A DNA stretch of 64,000 nt from Runella sp. CRIBMP (GTDB lineage Bacteria; Bacteroidota; Bacteroidia; Cytophagales; Spirosomataceae): the NCBI RefSeq assembly GCF_009905605.1, contig NZ_JAAAKZ010000001.1, positions 620,001 through 684,000 of the forward strand, read 5' to 3'. Positions 33,722-42,366 of the stretch are shown here, in pieces. Made by a program: the position numbers and the translations under genes. The notes under the pieces were generated by a model, which ran no database searches, was not told the origin of the DNA, and was given only the letters and a program-made list of their open reading frames with translations. The stretch's first letter is position 1. Every line of letters begins with the position of its first letter.

Positions 33722-36700
33722 CTATACTTCTAAATTCTTTTCCTGCTTTGATTTGGCACCGTTGCCGTTGGCAGAGGCTTTTCCATCCACTCCATTGACA
33801 ACTGGCGCTAAAACGTGACGGTCTTTGCGGCCGAAACGGTCTTTCAAACGCTCAACGATATAATACATGGCAGGAACCATCACCAAGGTTAAGACGGTAC
33901 TGAACGACAATCCGAAGATAATTGTGAACGCCAGTGAGCCCCAGAATACGGCACTAAAGCCACCGATAAAAAACTGCGGGTCAAACTCCGTAAAGAGCGT
34001 CACAAAGTTGATGTTCATTCCGATGGCAAGCGGCACCAGACCCAAGATACAGGCCGAGGCGGTCAGCAACACGGGTGTAAGACGCGCCGCTCCTGCTTCA
34101 ATAAGCGCCTGACGTACCGGCATTCCTCGTCCGCGTAACTCTTCGGTGAATTCAATCAACAGGATTCCGTTTTTGATTACGATACCTGCCAAGGCAAAAA
34201 TACCTACCCCCGTCATAATGATGGACATGGTCTTGCCCGTAATCATAAATCCTAACAATACCCCAATCAAGCTAAACAATACCGTAAAGAAGATAATGAA
34301 AGGCTTGCTCATGGAGTTGAATTGTGTTACTAGGATCAAGAATATCAACAATATAGCTCCTAAGAACGCTACGCTCAAAAACTGCATGGATTTCATTTGC
34401 TCTTCCTGCTCGCCGCCCAAGCGTACGTTGTAGCCTTGCGGAATATCAATGCCGTCTACCACTTCTTTGATTTGGGCGTTTACGTCGTTGGCGTTGAATC
34501 CACCCAGTACGTCAGATGAGAGCGTCACTACGCGTTCCTGATTTTTACGATTAATGCCGCTGTAAGTAGTCGAGTAACGAATATTGGTCAAAGTGCTCAA
34601 TGGAACCTGACGCAGTACTCCGCCGAGGTTCATGTCGCGGTAGACGATGTTCATGCTCAACAACTTTTCAATCTGACCACGGTCGTTTTCTTTTAAACGA
34701 ACCATGATGGGATAATCGTCTTTATCGTCGCGGAATTTAGAGACTTCGGTTCCGAACAATGCCCCACGAATTTGCAGCGCGATTTGAGCCGTACTGATGC
34801 CTTCACGAGCGGCTTGTTCGCGGTCGATATCAATCACGATTTCGGGTTTGTTCAATACCAAGTCAGACTTCAGTTCTTCAATCCCAGGAACACCTGCTTT
34901 GATGATGGCATTTTTTACGTTGGCCGTCAAATTGACCAATTTATCAAAATCTTCACCCGCAATTTCAATCGTAACGGGTTTACCCGTTGGTGGACCGTTA
35001 CTTTCTGGCTCGGCCGTTACCTGCGCACCAGGGATTCCCTTTACGCGTTCGCGTACTTTGGCCAAAATATCAGCGGTTGAGATTCCGTAATGAATACGTT
35101 CTTCCACACTTTTGAAAGCCACCGTGATTTTTCCTTTGTTGGGCACCACCGTACGGTCGGGGTTAAAAGGGTCACCAGCGTTGATACCGATGTTGGTAAT
35201 CACCGAAGCCACAATCGGGCTGTTTTTGCCAATAACGCCATACACGCGGTCTTCGAGTGTTTTCATTACTTCGTTGGTTTTGGCGGCGTCGGTACCTTGC
35301 GGCATGACACAGTAAACGTACACGAAGTCAGGATCTCCCGAAGGGAAAAAGACCGATTTGGGCTGAACAATGCCCGTCAGGATGATGGTACCGACAAACA
35401 TCGCAATCACCCCCGCAAACAGTACATAAGGCCGAGCACCCGTAATGACCCATGAAATAAGTTTACGATAGCCGTTTTTCAGGCGTGGAAACACATTTTC
35501 CTGAAATGGAACAATGATGTGCGGGGTCAGAATATAATGGTTGAAAACGTACAGAATCGTAATCAGCGCGAATAAGTTACCGATACCAAAGTTGATAAAA
35601 TAACCCACTACCGACAGTCCTATCAATACCAATAACGGCTTCAGGATAGAACGGAATGACTTGTCTTCGTTGGCGTGCTCTTCTACGCGTTTCAGCGACG
35701 AAGACGCAAATACTGGGTTCATGACGTAGGCTACAAACAACGACGCAAAAAGTGTGATGATAAGTGTCAGCGGTAAGAATTTCATGAATTCACCCACAAT
35801 CCCCGGCCAAAACAAGAGCGGTAAGAATGGCGCAATCGTCGTCAAAGTTCCCGTCAATACGGGTACAAATACCTCGCCCGCCGCAAATGAAATCGCTTGA
35901 TTTCGACTAAGTTTCTTATCGTCATTGTATACGCGGTGGGCGTTTTCAATCACCACAATGGCGTCATCCACCACAATTCCGAGGCCAAGTAAAAAGGCAA
36001 AAAGTACGATGGTGTTCAATGTAAACGTAATACCCGTAGCCGAAGCGATGACGGGGAACAGCACGAAAGCCACCAACGTAGAAAGCGGAACCGAAAGCCC
36101 CACAAAGATGGCATCCTGAACCCCCATGAAAAACATCAAGACCAATACCACGAAGATAAAGCCCAAGATTACGGTGTTCAACAGGTCGTTCAACTCCACC
36201 TTAGTACGCTCAGAGCTGTCGTTGGTCAAACTTACTTTTAATCCTTCGGGGAACTTTGTGTCCTCGTATTTTTTCAGAATGGTCTTAATCTCATCCGCGG
36301 CTGAAATCAAGTTTTCGCCCCCACGCTTAATAACGTTGAGGGTAATTACCGTTTTTCCATCCAAACGCGCGTAGCTTTGTCTTTCGGCAAAACCGTCTTT
36401 TACTTCGGCGATTTCGCTCAGTTTGAGCGTAGCGCCAGTTGACGACCGAATGATGATGTTGTTCAGTTGATTTACATCTTTAAACTCCCCCACCACGCGG
36501 AGGTTGCGGCGTACATTATCAACGTTGAGCTCACCGCCCGATATGTTGATGTTTTCGCCCTGAATGGCATTTTGAATTTCGAAGAATGAAACCCCTGCGG
36601 CCTGCATTTTGTACAGGTCGAGGTTGATTTGAATCTCGCGGTCGAGTGCCCCAACGATGTCTACGCGGGTGATTTCGGGCAGGGATTCAATTTCATCTTT

Positions 36701-37198
36701 CAACTGTTCGGCGTAATCTTTCAGTTTTTTCAACGAATAATTACCCGCCAAGTTGATGTTCATGATCGGAAACTCAGAGAAGTTTACCTCCTGCACCGAA
36801 GGGTCCTGCTTACGGTCGGTAGGCAGGTCAACTAGCGCTTTGTCTACGGCGTCGGATACGCGCTGTTTGGCGGCTTGGGCCGTGATTCCCGTCGTAAATT
36901 CAACCGTGATGAGTGAAAAATCTTGAATCGAATTTGACTTGATTTTTGTCACCCCACTCGCGGCTTTCAATTGCTTTTCGATGGGTTTTGTGATGATCGT
37001 TTCAATGTCCGAAGGGCTCGCACCGGGGTAAATCGTCGAAACGATAACCGTGGGCACGGCGATTTCGGGAAACTGCTCTTTGGGCATCGTGAAGTACACG
37101 AACAAACCCGCCAGTGAAATAATGGCCGTGAAGAGATATACCGTGGTCTTATTCTCTAAGCACCAACGGGTAATTGCAAAGTCTTTTAGGGTTGTCAT
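33722..37198 (-). CDS. RND efflux transporter permease
   Basis: This 1158-residue inner-membrane pump of the AcrB/MexF superfamily exports small molecules using the proton gradient. It shows the N-terminal helix and porter start ('MPKEQFPEIAVPTVIVSTIYPG' region), 'GASPSDIETIITKPIE', the TM4 motif 'GLGIVVDDAIVVIENAHRV' with its two Asp residues, and the second-half repeat. An extra hydrophobic insert at about residues 530-585 ('LLVLIGLSVVGYFINFG', 'LFALITILYVFNHY') lengthens it beyond the usual 1030-1050 residues, as in several Bacteroidota RND pumps. It is the last gene of the TetR-TolC-adaptor-RND operon, 7 bp after the adaptor. Substrate (drug, solvent or lipid) is unknown. Confidence 0.92.
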   Translation of the reverse strand: MTTLKDFAITRWCLENKTTVYLFTAIISLAGLFVYFTMPKEQFPEIAVPTVIVSTIYPGASPSDIETIITKPIEKQLKAASGVTKIKSNSIQDFSLITVEFTTGITAQAAKQRVSDAVDKALVDLPTDRKQDPSVQEVNFSEFPIMNINLAGNYSLKKLKDYAEQLKDEIESLPEITRVDIVGALDREIQINLDLYKMQAAGVSFFEIQNAIQGENINISGGELNVDNVRRNLRVVGEFKDVNQLNNIIIRSSTGATLKLSEIAEVKDGFAERQSYARLDGKTVITLNVIKRGGENLISAADEIKTILKKYEDTKFPEGLKVSLTNDSSERTKVELNDLLNTVILGFIFVVLVLMFFMGVQDAIFVGLSVPLSTLVAFVLFPVIASATGITFTLNTIVLFAFLLGLGIVVDDAIVVIENAHRVYNDDKKLSRNQAISFAAGEVFVPVLTGTLTTIAPFLPLLFWPGIVGEFMKFLPLTLIITLFASLFVAYVMNPVFASSSLKRVEEHANEDKSFRSILKPLLVLIGLSVVGYFINFGIGNLFALITILYVFNHYILTPHIIVPFQENVFPRLKNGYRKLISWVITGARPYVLFAGVIAMFVGTIILTGIVQPKSVFFPSGDPDFVYVYCVMPQGTDAAKTNEVMKTLEDRVYGVIGKNSPIVASVITNIGINAGDPFNPDRTVVPNKGKITVAFKSVEERIHYGISTADILAKVRERVKGIPGAQVTAEPESNGPPTGKPVTIEIAGEDFDKLVNLTANVKNAIIKAGVPGIEELKSDLVLNKPEIVIDIDREQAAREGISTAQIALQIRGALFGTEVSKFRDDKDDYPIMVRLKENDRGQIEKLLSMNIVYRDMNLGGVLRQVPLSTLTNIRYSTTYSGINRKNQERVVTLSSDVLGGFNANDVNAQIKEVVDGIDIPQGYNVRLGGEQEEQMKSMQFLSVAFLGAILLIFLILVTQFNSMSKPFIIFFTVLFSLIGVLLGFMITGKTMSIIMTGVGIFALAGIVIKNGILLIEFTEELRGRGMPVRQALIEAGAARLTPVLLTASACILGLVPLAIGMNINFVTLFTEFDPQFFIGGFSAVFWGSLAFTIIFGLSFSTVLTLVMVPAMYYIVERLKDRFGRKDRHVLAPVVNGVDGKASANGNGAKSKQEKNLEV

Positions 37199-37205
37199 AA
37201 GCGTA

Positions 37206-38342
37206 TTAATAACTGATTACCTGTCCGTCTACCAAATCCTGATAACCTTCCGTTACAATCAAATCTCCCGCCCGGAGTCCTTCCGTGATTTCGATTTCGC
37301 CGTTATAAGATACTCCCGTTTTAATCTTGCGCGACTTCGCTACTTTCTTGTTTCCTTCCATTTCTGCCACGTACACTACATCGCCAAATTCGGTACTTTG
37401 GATATAATTTTGCTTGATAACCAAGGCGTTGGATTTGTTGATGTCGGCAATATTCAGAATCGAAAGCATATTAGGCTTGATGTCGCTGCTGGTTGGAATG
37501 GTGGCCTCAATTTTGAATGTACGGTTGGCTGGGTTGACCAATTTGCTGATAAATGTAATGCGAGCGTTGATTTCACGACCAATATCGGGCAGATTTACCT
37601 TTACGGCGTCGCCCATTTTGATGTTGCTCAAGTAGCTGTCGGGCACGTTGGCCGTTGCTTTCAGGCTGCCCAAGTTGACGATACTCGCCAGGGGCATACC
37701 TGGTGCGGCAACCTCACCCGTCTTGGCCATTACTCTTTCCACCGCTCCACTGATGGGTGCGTATACATTATACATGTCCACTTGAGTATTCAGCACTGCG
37801 AGGTTTTTCTCCAACGACTCTTTGTTGTTCTTTGCCTGCAAATACTGAATTTCTGTTCCAATTTTCTGATCCCAGAGGGCTTTTTGTTTATCATAAACGG
37901 TATTGGCCAGCTCCATTTGCTGCTTCAAGGCCGCGATTTGGTCGCGCAAGATGGCGTTGTCAATTTTAGCCAATAATTGCCCTGCTTTTACGGTTTGGCC
38001 TTCTTTTACGTAGACCGTGGTGTACGTACCAGCCATTCTTGGGGTAGCAGTAGCGGTGTTTTTGGTTTCGACCGTTCCCTGAATCTCGATAAAGCTTTTG
38101 AAACTGCGTGGTTCGAGCGTAGTGGTCACGACCGGAATCACCTTTTCGGCGGCTTTTAAGGTGGGGTCAGCGGCTTTGAGTTCGGTTTCGAGCGCCGTGA
38201 TTTTTTCCGTTAGCGTTTTGGCATCGGCTTTGAGTTTGGCCAAGGCTTCTTTTTTCTCTGCTAATGTATTCGGTTTCTTTTCGCCTCCGCAGGCAGTTAC
38301 GAATAAAGTGGCTGCTAATAAGAAAATGTATTGTGCTTTCAT
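37206..38342 (-). CDS. RND efflux periplasmic adaptor (membrane fusion protein)
   Basis: This 378-residue lipoprotein (lipobox VTAC) bridges the RND pump and the TolC-like channel. An unusual acidic/basic coiled coil at residues 25-65 ('LAEKKEALAKLKADAKTL') directly follows the lipid anchor. It is followed by the biotinyl-lipoyl half-motifs ('GTYTTVYVKEGQTVKAGQLLAKID' region and 'YAPISGAVERVMAKTGEVA'), an alpha-hairpin between them, and the beta-barrel and C-terminal domains ('VEGYQDLVDGQVISY' style end). It sits between the TolC and RND genes and is surely co-transcribed with them. Confidence 0.9.
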   Translation of the reverse strand: MKAQYIFLLAATLFVTACGGEKKPNTLAEKKEALAKLKADAKTLTEKITALETELKAADPTLKAAEKVIPVVTTTLEPRSFKSFIEIQGTVETKNTATATPRMAGTYTTVYVKEGQTVKAGQLLAKIDNAILRDQIAALKQQMELANTVYDKQKALWDQKIGTEIQYLQAKNNKESLEKNLAVLNTQVDMYNVYAPISGAVERVMAKTGEVAAPGMPLASIVNLGSLKATANVPDSYLSNIKMGDAVKVNLPDIGREINARITFISKLVNPANRTFKIEATIPTSSDIKPNMLSILNIADINKSNALVIKQNYIQSTEFGDVVYVAEMEGNKKVAKSRKIKTGVSYNGEIEITEGLRAGDLIVTEGYQDLVDGQVISY

Positions 38343-38411
38343 AAAATGTGTTGTTAGATTTCAGGTTGGATAGTAGACCGCGAGGTGAGCCTTGGTCCAC
38401 TGCCCACTGTC

Positions 38412-39773
38412 TTAATAGTTTAATTTACCTTTGGCTTTGTCCAAGTCTACTTTTGACAAAAGCAATTCGTAGAGTGAGGCAAAATAGTTGGTTTGAGATT
38501 CTTTCAGGGCCGACTCGGCGTTGATTACTTCAATATTAGAGCCTGTTCCTGATTGGTATTTGATTTTAGACACCCGCACTACTTCCTGCGCCAAATCAAG
38601 GTTGCGCTTTTGGGTTTTGAGGGTCTCGAGGCCGTTGATGATGGTGATGTTGGCGCTGCGAATCTGCAAATCAATGGATTGTTCCACCAAACTCAGGCTT
38701 TGCTTCACTTTATCGACCGTGAATTTGGCCTGTTGAATCTTGTATTTCTTGGCAAAACCGTCGAAAATAGGAATGTTGACACTCAAGCCGATGTTGGCGT
38801 TGTTGAACCAGGGCGACCCGAATACATCTTTCAATTTATCTCGCCCCGTATTATAACCATAACCAGCAAAGGCCGCAACCGTAGGATAGTAGCCCCTTTT
38901 ATTGTTCTCAACGTCCATTTCTGACAGTAGCAGGTTGCTTTTCAGAATAGAATAATCAACACGCTGATCGTACTTAAATTCATTGACTTCTTCGGCTTTT
39001 ACTTCGGTCGCTATCCGCTCTACGTCCGTTTCGCTGATGCGGTCGGTCAGTTGGATGGCCTCGTCAAGTTTCATACCCATCTGGAATTTGAGCATATAAT
39101 AACTCAAATCCACCATGTTCTGCACCTTAGAGCGTTCGGTTTTGAGGTTATTGAGCGATACTTCCAAACGGTCTACGTCCAGTTTTTCGACAAACCCTTT
39201 TTTGTTCATTTCTCCCATTTCGCGGGTGAGGCTATCCAGACGTTGAATGTTCAAATCCAGTAGTTTGGCGCGCTCTTCGGCCACCAATACCCCATAATAC
39301 GCCTTCGAAACGCTTTCGGCGATTTGGATTTTAGATTGAGTTACGTTCTTAACGGCCAATTCCCGATACGCCTGCGCAGCTTTTAACCCCAATAACCATT
39401 GGGCATTAAAAATCATCTGATTAAGTTGAGCAGCGGCGTTACCTGCATAGTTTACCCCAAACTTTAATGCTACTGGTGGTGCATCAGAAGGAGCTGTAGG
39501 GTCAGCAAATTGAGCAGGTAAAAAGAATCGCTGTATGATTGCGTTATACGTAATGCTTGTACTCGCATTCACCTGAGGTAAACCCACCGACCGAATTTCT
39601 CCAATCCGCGATTCCGCGCTTTGGGCGTCGGTTTGCGAGTTTTTGACGTTGATGTTGTGCGTCACTCCGTATTGAATGGCCTCCTGAAGTGAATAACGCG
39701 TTTGGCTGTAGGTCGGAAAAAGCGGTAGCATACATAGCACCAGCCATTTCCATTTGCGTTGAATTGATTGCAT
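38412..39773 (-). CDS. TolC-family outer-membrane efflux channel
   Basis: This 453-residue protein has a signal peptide (WLVLCMLPLFPTYSQ) and two OEP repeats of long helices and beta hairpins. Examples are 'YSLQEAIQYGVTHNINVKNSQ' at the start, 'LNIQRLDSLTREMGEMNKKGFVEKLDVDRLEV' region mid-protein, and 'YQSGTGSNIEVINAESALKESQ' near the end. It forms the trimeric outer-membrane duct for the adjacent adaptor/RND pump. In this operon the channel gene comes before the adaptor, as is common in Bacteroidota. It begins 64 bp after the TetR gene. Confidence 0.92.
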   Translation of the reverse strand: MQSIQRKWKWLVLCMLPLFPTYSQTRYSLQEAIQYGVTHNINVKNSQTDAQSAESRIGEIRSVGLPQVNASTSITYNAIIQRFFLPAQFADPTAPSDAPPVALKFGVNYAGNAAAQLNQMIFNAQWLLGLKAAQAYRELAVKNVTQSKIQIAESVSKAYYGVLVAEERAKLLDLNIQRLDSLTREMGEMNKKGFVEKLDVDRLEVSLNNLKTERSKVQNMVDLSYYMLKFQMGMKLDEAIQLTDRISETDVERIATEVKAEEVNEFKYDQRVDYSILKSNLLLSEMDVENNKRGYYPTVAAFAGYGYNTGRDKLKDVFGSPWFNNANIGLSVNIPIFDGFAKKYKIQQAKFTVDKVKQSLSLVEQSIDLQIRSANITIINGLETLKTQKRNLDLAQEVVRVSKIKYQSGTGSNIEVINAESALKESQTNYFASLYELLLSKVDLDKAKGKLNY

Positions 39774-39837
39774 AGAGTGTGATTGAATGAATAGTTTGGT
39801 GGCCGTTTCCGACCGATACGAGTTAAAAAATGGGCTG

Positions 39838-40488
39838 TTAATAGGTACTTTTGGTGTTCAGCAGTGCTGATAGAGATATAGAGACGGAAAGTTGTGTTTT
39901 TGTGTATTCTTCATATAATTCAAGTCCTTCGGGGGTGACAATTCCTCGTAAGAAATGGTCGAGTAATTCCAACTGAGTGTCCAACGGATTGAACTGTCCT
40001 ACGGGAAAAATATAAGGGTCTAAGCCCATTTCAACCTGTTCGAGGCGTAATCTGGCAATGACTTCGGCGTTGACATTGGAGCGATACAGCCCCATTTCAA
40101 TGCCTTTTTTGATGTTTCTCCGAATCAAATCCAGCACAAACTCTTTTTTATACTGCGAAAACAAATCCCAAGCCTGCGGGTAATACTTCTTGATGTCAAA
40201 AATGGCCGACGGATTCAATCCTGACATGGTTTGTCGCATCATTTCGGCACCCATCACTGCCTCCGCAATTGGGTTGGGGGCTTCATTGTGGATTTTCTCG
40301 GCAATGAAGTGGTCGCATTCAAAATGGTGTTTTACCCCCGCACATACCATTGAATTTTTATCTTCAAAATGTTGGTAGATGGTCTTTTTTGAAATGCCCA
40401 ACTCACGGGCAATATCATCCATCGTAACACTTTTGACGCCGAACCTAAAAAATAGTTCCTGCGCTTTTTCAAGGATTCTTTCTCTCAC
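39838..40488 (-). CDS. TetR/AcrR-family transcriptional regulator
   Basis: This 216-residue dimeric repressor has an N-terminal HTH of the TetR type ('ILEKAQELFFRFGVKSVTM', 'DDIARELGISKKTIYQHF') and an all-helical ligand-binding C-terminal part. It is the first gene of the TolC-adaptor-RND operon and presumably represses it, being released by a pump substrate. Two palindromes upstream (40515-40556 and 40763-40787) are candidate binding sites. The regulator assignment is firm; the inducer is unknown. Confidence 0.9.
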   Translation of the reverse strand: MRERILEKAQELFFRFGVKSVTMDDIARELGISKKTIYQHFEDKNSMVCAGVKHHFECDHFIAEKIHNEAPNPIAEAVMGAEMMRQTMSGLNPSAIFDIKKYYPQAWDLFSQYKKEFVLDLIRRNIKKGIEMGLYRSNVNAEVIARLRLEQVEMGLDPYIFPVGQFNPLDTQLELLDHFLRGIVTPEGLELYEEYTKTQLSVSISLSALLNTKSTY

Positions 40489-40514
40489 TATTGTTTTTCA
40501 CTTTTTAAAGATAG

Positions 40515-40556
40515 AAACTTCGGAAACTCTATAAAGGTTCAAAGTTTCCGAAGTTT
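40515..40556 (-). promoter_or_regulatory. Perfect 14-bp inverted repeat in the TetR-gene leader
   Basis: AAACTTCGGAAACT (40515-40528) and AGTTTCCGAAGTTT (40543-40556) are exact inverse copies, 27-68 bp upstream of the TetR ATG. It may be the operator of the repressor or a leader hairpin. The following T-run lies on the plus strand, where no gene needs a terminator. Confidence 0.55.
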
Positions 40557-40762
40557 TTTATCAAATATTTTTGAGTTCCATGAGAGCGAAACAGGTATTT
40601 AAGGCGTTTTTTTGGTAATACAAATTAAATAGTCGGCACTGACAACCCTATGTCAGCAGGGTTGGAGAAAATAAAAATTAAATCGGAACGACTAGAGCAT
40701 GGTCAATAATCCGTTCAATTTTGTATTATTTAAAGAATAAGTTTTATTAAAACGTATAGATA

Positions 40763-40787
40763 CCTATCGGTAGAATCTACCAATAGG
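40763..40787. promoter_or_regulatory. 25-bp palindrome, candidate TetR-type operator
   Basis: CCTATCGGTAGA (40763-40774) and TCTACCAATAGG (40776-40787) match as inverse repeats at 11 of 12 positions around a single central A. The size and tight spacing are what TetR-family dimers bind. It lies 275-299 bp upstream of the TetR start. Confidence 0.5.
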
Positions 40788-40815
40788 AATGTAATTGTAC
40801 GAGAAGGCAAAAGTA

Positions 40816-40858
40816 AAAACCCAACTCACACGCGGCTAGAAAAAAAGCGCGAAGTGGG
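40816..40858 (-). terminator. Probable terminator of the MarR gene
   Basis: Read on the minus strand, CCCACTTCGCG pairs imperfectly with CGCGTGTGAGTTGGG and is followed by TTTTTAC. It begins about 52 bp after the MarR stop. Confidence 0.5.
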
Positions 40859-40910
40859 TGAAAATGCTGACAAAAGGGAAGATTCGGGGGATAAAAATAA
40901 AGGGTAGCGT

Positions 40911-41402
40911 TTAAATTTCGTCGTTAAGGAAGTTTTCGGCTTTGATTTTGTTGTTTTCCTCTTCCACCAAGCGGTTGATTTCCTTGATAACGTCAAAGAA
41001 GATCACCAATTTGTCGAGCGGAATTTGGTCGCGCAGCATGGTATTGAAAGCAATTACGCCCTCGCGGGCCATTTCGCGTCTACGTTTTCCCTCTTCGGTC
41101 AAAAAGACTTTCACAAAACGTTTGTCTACATCGTCGGTTTCGCGTCGAATCCAGCCGCGCTCTTCGAGGGCTTTGAGTGTACGCGTGAGGCTGCGCGGCT
41201 CCATGCCGATAGAAGGCCCAATGCGGGTGGCGGGGGTTCCGTTTTCCATGTCGATATTCAGCAAAACATACCCAATTGCCATCGTCATACCATACCGCCG
41301 AGAGGCGTAAGTATTATACATCCTGGAAATGGCGTGCCAAGCCCATTTGATGTGAAAGTCGACGGTTTTTTCCTTGCGCATTACCTGTGGATTTGATGTC
41401 AT
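40911..41402 (-). CDS. MarR-family transcriptional regulator
   Basis: This 163-residue regulator starts at the ATG at 41402. An earlier in-frame ATG at 41435 would place the start inside a clear inverted repeat that is better explained as the operator. The winged-helix region is 'GTPATRIGPSIGMEPRSLTRTLKALEE' then 'RGWIRRETDDVDKRFVKVFLT', the wing with the conserved DxR. Helices at both ends give the dimer. In related Cytophagales a MarR gene of this kind often precedes fatty-acid degradation genes, but none are here. It is transcribed alone and probably autoregulated. Confidence 0.87.
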   Translation of the reverse strand: MTSNPQVMRKEKTVDFHIKWAWHAISRMYNTYASRRYGMTMAIGYVLLNIDMENGTPATRIGPSIGMEPRSLTRTLKALEERGWIRRETDDVDKRFVKVFLTEEGKRRREMAREGVIAFNTMLRDQIPLDKLVIFFDVIKEINRLVEEENNKIKAENFLNDEI

Positions 41403-41408
41403 TTTTAA

Positions 41409-41454
41409 AACTTCCCAAGTTTTGGAAGAATCCATCTGCCAAAGTTGGGAAGTT
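41409..41454 (-). promoter_or_regulatory. Inverted repeat before the MarR gene, candidate autoregulatory operator
   Basis: AACTTCCCAA (41409-41418) and TTGGGAAGTT (41445-41454) are perfect inverse copies, and each is followed inward by a TTTTGG/CCAAA block. The left copy alone is also a partial palindrome (CTTCC...GGAAG). The pair sits just upstream of the ATG at 41402. Confidence 0.55.
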
Positions 41455-41519
41455 TAATATCAGTGTCAGATAGGCAAAGATATACGTTAAAATTGATTAT
41501 GGTATGTCAGCATATCACA

Positions 41520-42221
41520 TTATTGAACAGACATTTTGAATTTTGCCAAATAAAAACGGACGGCTCTGCCGATAAACAGTCCACCAATCAGGCCAGGCAT
41601 AATCCAAGTGGCGATATAAATCCCTGCGGGGGCGTCAGGAAAAACATAACGTATATTTACCAACGCAAACGCCGTGAAAGTGGCGATATACGAGCCGCCC
41701 ATGCGCTCAATGTGGACAAATAACCACTCCCGGGTGCCGTATTTGGCGGCGTGAGGAAGGAGGTATTTCCTGAAATCGTAACGGGCATTGGAGCCGCTGA
41801 AAATCCCGAAAACTAAAAATAAGACTCCTATGGATTCAAATTGTCCCTTCTTCAACAGCGTGGAGAGGTCATAAACGCCATACACAATCATGGCTACGGA
41901 GGTAGCCGCCATCAATCCCGATATGCCCCAATCATACCATCTTACGGGCTCTTCGTCGCGTTGTTGGAGCGAACGCCGTCCCGTAAAGCATAAATAGAAG
42001 CTGAAAACTGCAATGCCTGTTAAGAACAAACGCCCGTCGGTTATGGGAGAAATAAGCACCAAGCCAACCGCCGAGACGGCTACTAAGACCATTGACCAAT
42101 AATAAATTAGACCCGTGGTGTTGTGTAAACGGCTCCCTTTTTTTGATAACATAGGAACAAGTCCCACGGCAAGGGCCAGAAATCCAATGGCAACGTGGGT
42201 GATGATAAGAAAAGTTTTCAT
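41520..42221 (-). CDS. DUF2306-like integral membrane protein
   Basis: This protein has 233 residues from the ATG at 42221; the frame remains open upstream, antisense to nothing and into the aminotransferase gene, but that part lacks membrane character. It has about six or seven membrane helices, starting 'MKTFLIITHVAIGFLALAVG'. Later segments are 'LHNTTGLIYYWSMVLVAVSAVG' style with a conserved His/Tyr pattern, and 'HIERMGGSYIATFTAFALVN'. The histidines at membrane borders recall DUF2306 and related small heme- or quinone-linked membrane proteins, but no function is established. It follows the BioF-like gene by about 145 bp on the same strand. Confidence 0.65.
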   Translation of the reverse strand: MKTFLIITHVAIGFLALAVGLVPMLSKKGSRLHNTTGLIYYWSMVLVAVSAVGLVLISPITDGRLFLTGIAVFSFYLCFTGRRSLQQRDEEPVRWYDWGISGLMAATSVAMIVYGVYDLSTLLKKGQFESIGVLFLVFGIFSGSNARYDFRKYLLPHAAKYGTREWLFVHIERMGGSYIATFTAFALVNIRYVFPDAPAGIYIATWIMPGLIGGLFIGRAVRFYLAKFKMSVQ

Positions 42222-42366
42222 AGCAGTTTTGTGTTTGGTTGAAGAATGGTTTAAGGCCGAACAACGAAACAAATATCTGCGGAAACCCCTGGGCAAACAG
42301 CTCTTTTCCGATGGAGTAACCATCGGAGGGAGTGAAGCGAAGGAAGACAAGGGCAAACTGAAATGT

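Larger units (their letters stand above)
40489..40910. other. Intergenic region, 422 bp, rich in inverted repeats
   Basis: It holds the leader hairpin of the TetR gene, a 25-bp near-perfect palindrome and a terminator-like hairpin behind the MarR gene, each listed separately. A shorter repeat CTGACA/TGTCAG with overlapping AACCCT/AGGGTT also occurs around 40640-40665. I see no coding frame. Confidence 0.6.

Noticed and set aside
37050-37976. 308-residue plus-strand frame.
   Set aside because: It lies entirely antisense to the RND permease start and the adaptor gene, which are complete and family-typical. Its composition is that of a mirrored coding frame.
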